Of a DNA stretch of 8,723 nucleotides, positions 5,994-8,723 are shown one piece after another. Made by a program: the position numbers and the translations under genes. Source of the DNA: Candidatus Adiutrix sp. (GTDB lineage: Bacteria > Desulfobacterota > Desulfarculia > Adiutricales > Adiutricaceae). Each line of letters starts with the position of its first letter. Position 1 is the first letter of the stretch. The notes beneath the pieces were generated by a model. The model was not told the DNA's origin. It saw only the letters and a list, made by a program, of their open reading frames with translations, and ran no database searches. The stretch spans positions 1-8,723 of the forward strand of contig JAISRV010000003.1 in assembly GCA_031273445.1 (NCBI GenBank), in the 5' to 3' direction.

Positions 5994-6626
5994 ATGCATA
6001 TCTCTGAAGGCGTATTGTCCGCGCCGGTTTTAATATGCGGCGCGGCCCTGGCTCTGGGGGGCATGGCCAAAGGTCTCAGGGCCGTCGGCGAAGACGATAT
6101 TCCCAAGGCCGCCGTCCTGGCCGCCGTTTTCTTCGTGGCCTCGCTCATTCACGTCAACATCGGGCCCGGCTCGGCCCACTTGATCTTGAGCGGCCTCATC
6201 GGACTTTTTTTAGGCTGGGCCGCCTTTCCGGTAATTTTCGCCGGCCTTTTGCTGCAAGGAATTTTGTTCCAGTTCGGCGGATTGACGGTTTTAGGGGTCA
6301 ACACTTTCAATATGGCCTTCCCAGCCATGGCCTTGGGTCTTTTATTGCGAAAAGGCATCAACAGTCAGCGCAAAGCCGCAGCTTTCGCCGCCGCCTTCAT
6401 TTGCGGCGGGGGCTCCATTTTGCTGTCGTCCCTTTTGGTGGCCTTGGCCCTGTTCCTGACCGGCCGTGAGTTCAAGTTCGTCGCCCTGGAAATAATGCTG
6501 GCCAACCTGCCCATCATGATCATAGAAGGGCTCATGTGCGCCCTGGTGGTCGGTTTTCTGGCCAAGGTTCGGCCGGCGCTCTTGACCGGCGAAGCCTTAG
6601 GCTTTGAAAAGCCGGCCAAAGCCTGA
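5994..6626 (+). CDS. nikM: NikM/CbiM, substrate-specific membrane component of a Ni/Co ECF transporter
   Basis: This 210-residue polytopic membrane protein begins MHISEGVLSAPV, the family hallmark. In CbiM/NikM the N-terminal amine of Met1, His2 and a histidine in an SxHL motif bind Ni(II) or Co(II). Here that motif is SAHL with His62, and a second histidine, His53, lies in LIHVNIGPGSAHL. The segment FQFGGLTVLGVNTFNMAFPA is also characteristic. Several hydrophobic helices follow to the end. No C-terminal NikN extension is present, which fits the presence of NikK and NikL. Most relatives I recall have P where this protein has N55 (HVPIGP). ATG 5994 is required to expose MH at the N-terminus; AAGGAG (5978-5983) lies 10 nt upstream. 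Whether nickel or cobalt is carried cannot be settled from sequence; NikK and NikL favour nickel. Confidence 0.93.
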   Translation: MHISEGVLSAPVLICGAALALGGMAKGLRAVGEDDIPKAAVLAAVFFVASLIHVNIGPGSAHLILSGLIGLFLGWAAFPVIFAGLLLQGILFQFGGLTVLGVNTFNMAFPAMALGLLLRKGINSQRKAAAFAAAFICGGGSILLSSLLVALALFLTGREFKFVALEIMLANLPIMIIEGLMCALVVGFLAKVRPALLTGEALGFEKPAKA

Positions 6627-6635
6627 TAGGATTTG

Positions 6636-6698
6636 AGAATATGCCTGCACACCATCAAAGCCTGACTTGGTCTAAGAATATGTCTGAACACCATAAAT
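6636..6698 (+). repeat. 39-nt-offset duplication of the nikQ start region
   Basis: Bases 6636-6659 and 6675-6698 match at 20 of 24 positions, each containing agaatatg and acaccat. The copies are 39 nt (13 codons) apart and both carry an in-frame ATG (6641 and 6680), giving MPAHHQS and MSEHHKS. nikQ therefore has two possible starts and a doubled HH motif. Confidence 0.75.
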
Positions 6699-7453
6699 CT
6701 CAGGGAAAGCGGCTCGCTCGTAGAGAGTCGGCGCTGAAAAAGGCCGACCCGCGTTTAAAAATTATCGCGGTTGTGGTCTGGTCTTTTCTTTTGGCTCTGA
6801 CCGAACAAATAGGCGCGGCTATGGCCGGCTTGGCCGGCTCGGTCATACTGGCGATGATCTCCGGGCTGCCCGCCAAAGACATTCTCAAACGGCTGCTGAC
6901 GGTTAATTTTTTCATCCTTTTCCTCTGGCTGGTTCTGCCCTTTTCCTTTTCCTACCCCGGCGAAGTTATGGCCCGCCTCGGCCCCCTGGAAATAACCCGC
7001 CAGGGTCTTCGCCTGACCTGTCTTTTGACCATCAAAGGCAATGCCGTGGCTTTGGGCGCCATCGCATTTTTCGGCGCCTCCTCTGTTTTTGAGCTGACCG
7101 CCGCCGCCAGGCGTCTGGGGGCCCCGGAAAAAATGACCGCCATTTTCGTTCTCATGTTCAGGTATGTTCAAGTCATCGGACAGGAATGCGCCAGGCTGCG
7201 CTTGGCCATGAAGGCCAGAGGCTTTAAGCCGTCCATGAGTATGCACAGCTACCGCAGCTACGCCAACCTGATCGGCATGATCCTGATACGTAGCCTGGAT
7301 CGGGCTTCCAGAATTCACGCGGCCATGCGCTGCCGCGGTTATAACGGCCGCTTCTGGCTGTCGGGAGAATTCAATTTCAAAAAAATCGACTGGGCCCTGG
7401 GCTCGCTCATGATTCTGCTGATCTGCGGGGTGCTCGCTTTTGCCTTCGTCTGA
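6641..7453 (+). CDS. nikQ: NikQ/CbiQ, EcfT-type coupling membrane protein
   Basis: This 270-residue (or 257 from ATG 6680) membrane protein couples the ATPase to NikM. Its N-terminal DPRLK (36-40) is typical of CbiQ proteins. Hydrophobic helices lie around 41-75, 87-105 and 130-148, and a final one at 250-270. The cytoplasmic coupling helices of EcfT proteins carry Ala-Arg-Gly motifs. The first is present as KARGF (191-195); the second reads RCRGY (230-234), a Cys for Ala variant. The block FELTAAARRLGAPEKM (150-165) precedes them, as expected. For ATG 6641, a modest TAGGA (6627-6631) lies 9 nt upstream; ATG 6680 has no better site. The N-terminus has two HH pairs from a local duplication. 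The stop overlaps the start of nikO by 14 nt. Confidence 0.9.
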   Translation: MPAHHQSLTWSKNMSEHHKSQGKRLARRESALKKADPRLKIIAVVVWSFLLALTEQIGAAMAGLAGSVILAMISGLPAKDILKRLLTVNFFILFLWLVLPFSFSYPGEVMARLGPLEITRQGLRLTCLLTIKGNAVALGAIAFFGASSVFELTAAARRLGAPEKMTAIFVLMFRYVQVIGQECARLRLAMKARGFKPSMSMHSYRSYANLIGMILIRSLDRASRIHAAMRCRGYNGRFWLSGEFNFKKIDWALGSLMILLICGVLAFAFV

Positions 7454-8102
7454 ATCATTGATAGCGTTGAAAAACATCGACTTTAGCTACCCAGACGGCC
7501 GCCGGGTTTTCAGCGATTTAAACCTAATTTTCCGAGACGGCCAGAAAGCGGGGCTGGCCGGACTCAACGGCTGCGGCAAGACCACGCTGCTTTCCGTCAT
7601 TATGGGGCTCTTATATCCGCAGCGGGGCGAAGTGGAAATTTTCGGCCGTGCGCGTCGTGAAGAAAAAGATTTTAAGGAAATACGCGCTCAAATGGGTTTT
7701 GTTTTTCAGGACGCCAACGATCAACTCTTCTGCCCCACCGTGGCCGACGACATTGCCTTCGGCCCCTTGAACCTGGGCGCCTCCCGGAAGGAAGCCGATC
7801 TGATCGTGGAAAAGACGCTGGCCCTTCTGCGTCTGGAAGGCTTTGGGCCGCGAGTGACCTATGATCTCTCCGGCGGAGAAAAAAAACTGGTCTCCATCGG
7901 CACAGCCCTGGCTCTCAACCCCCGCCTGCTGATCCTCGACGAACCCACCACCTCGCTGGACGAAAAAACCGTCGCCCGGCTGGAACAAATTTTAAACGAC
8001 TGCGGCCTGCCTTATATCATCGCCAGCCATGACCGGAGTTTTCTGGCACGAACCACCCATCTGGTCTGGACCATGACCGAAGGCCGGCTGGTTGAAGGCT
8101 GA
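7440..8102 (+). CDS. nikO: NikO/CbiO, ECF transporter ATPase
   Basis: This 220-residue ABC ATPase powers the transporter from the cytoplasmic side. All motifs are present: Walker A GLNGCGKT (41-48), Q-loop VFQD (88-91; Gln90), the ECF-type NDQLF segment (93-97), signature LSGGEKKL (143-150), Walker B LLILDEPT (163-170), D-loop SLD (172-174) and H-loop ASHD (195-198; His197). Length fits short CbiO proteins with no extra C-terminal domain. Only one ATPase is encoded, so it would act as a homodimer. The likely start is TTG 7440, with GGGG (7427-7430) 9 nt upstream, overlapping nikQ by 14 nt. A second TTG at 7458 would give MIALKNIDF and cannot be excluded. No terminator is visible after the stop. 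Confidence 0.93.
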   Translation: MPSSESLIALKNIDFSYPDGRRVFSDLNLIFRDGQKAGLAGLNGCGKTTLLSVIMGLLYPQRGEVEIFGRARREEKDFKEIRAQMGFVFQDANDQLFCPTVADDIAFGPLNLGASRKEADLIVEKTLALLRLEGFGPRVTYDLSGGEKKLVSIGTALALNPRLLILDEPTTSLDEKTVARLEQILNDCGLPYIIASHDRSFLARTTHLVWTMTEGRLVEG

Positions 8103-8123
8103 CGGCTTATTCACATCTCCACC

Positions 8124-8723
8124 CTGCATTCCTATGTGGTCAATGGCCAGATAATTGACCAGACGAACATGACGCCCATGGTGGCCGCCAGTTCGTCGCC
8201 GGCTCCCACGGCGACCCCTACGAGGTGGCCGTCACCGTCAAGCCCGTACCGGCCGGTCAATGGAAGGCCGTCAAAGCCGCCTCGGCCGGTCGCATCGGGT
8301 CCATGCTGGACCTTCTGTCCGGAAAATTTCCGAAAGACGTAATGGCCCAGGTGGCCGACCCGGAAAAGGGCCTCTTTCCCAAGCTGGGCGAGTTGAAATT
8401 CAGTTGCACCTGCCCGGACTGGGCCCAGATGTGCAAACATGTGGCCGCGACCTTATACGCCTTCGGCCACCGCCTGGATCAGGCCCCGGAGATGCTGTTC
8501 CTTTTGCGCGGAGTCGACCCGGCCGAATTGGTCAATCTGGAGGCCATGGCCGAGTCCGCCACCGCCGGAGGGGAGTCCGCCCTGCGCGACGACGCCTTGG
8601 CCGGCATTTTCGGCATTGAGCTGGATTTGGGCGGGCCGGAAACAAAGGCTCCCCAAGCCGGCCGGGCGACCCGAAAGGGAAGGCCAGACGCTCCCGGCGG
8701 GAAGACCGGGACCAGGCCCCCAA
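8124..8723 (+). pseudogene. SWIM zinc-finger protein, 5'-truncated and probably frameshifted, runs off the window
   Basis: The main frame (open from 8159 to the window end) encodes GGRQFVAGSHGDPYEVAVTV, then a segment ending in RIGSMLDLLSGKFP, then the SWIM finger. The CxCx6CxH motif is Cys codons at 8405, 8411 and 8432 and a His codon at 8438, in FSCTCPDWAQMCKHVAATLY. LFLLRGVDPAELV and FGIELDLG follow, as in SWIM proteins of about 250-300 residues. An in-frame TGA at 8156 closes this frame upstream. The expected preceding residues (HSYVVNGQIID) are found in another frame at 8127-8159, so one frameshift lies between about 8160 and 8185. The normal 80-100 N-terminal residues are absent, because nikO ends at 8102. 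No good start with a ribosome binding site was found; a GTG at 8225 could begin a shorter protein. The family binds zinc; its role is unclear, and DNA or protein binding has been proposed. Confidence 0.7.

Noticed and set aside
271..8723. Long minus-strand reading frames opposite the genes
   Set aside because: They are the usual antisense shadows of GC-rich coding DNA, with no conserved motifs, no ribosome binding sites and no gap in the plus-strand genes to hold them.
1..8723. CRISPR arrays, tRNA or rRNA genes, insertion sequences
   Set aside because: No regularly spaced repeats, tRNA-like folds or transposase motifs were seen; the tandem repeats found are only two copies each with no spacers.

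Overview
The window is GC-rich (roughly 60% by eye, not counted) bacterial DNA. All supported genes are on the + strand. The gene families point to an anaerobic Desulfobacterota-like (deltaproteobacterial) bacterium: a NikKLMQO-type ECF nickel uptake operon, a CobO-type corrinoid adenosyltransferase, a stand-alone left-handed beta-helix protein with a GlmU-like active site, a Slt-type lytic transglycosylase and a SWIM zinc-finger protein. This placement rests on recalled family resemblance, not on a search.

Bases 1-4035 hold a closely packed series of four genes. They are the 3' part of a metallo-beta-lactamase-fold hydrolase with a Pro/Ala-rich insertion, cobO, the beta-helix protein (TTG start) and a periplasmic lytic transglycosylase. 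Gaps are 13, 88 and 1 nt. The 88-nt gap holds a strong hairpin.

Bases 4036-4396 are a non-coding control region. It has a near-consensus sigma-70 promoter, a short 5' hairpin, overlapping GTCAT/ATGAC dyads that look like an operator, and two tandem ~80-nt elements (about 80% identical by eye). Each element folds into a hairpin followed by a T-run, so they look like tandem attenuators or a repeated structured leader RNA. This is the most unusual part of the window.

Bases 4397-8102 are the transporter operon. nikK and nikL encode secreted and membrane-anchored accessory proteins, nikM the substrate-binding membrane protein, nikQ the coupling membrane protein and nikO the ATPase. NikM should bind Ni(II) (or Co(II)) through its MH N-terminus and a downstream histidine, NikO and NikQ should power transport, and NikK and NikL replace the NikN subunit. 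A second pair of tandem ~78-nt elements, with a hairpin whose closing pair covaries between copies, fills the nikK-nikL gap. The nikQ start region is also duplicated.

Bases 8103-8723 carry the 5'-truncated and apparently frameshifted remnant of a SWIM zinc-finger gene, whose similarity begins about 25 nt after the nikO stop. This suggests a recombination junction at the 3' edge of the nickel operon.
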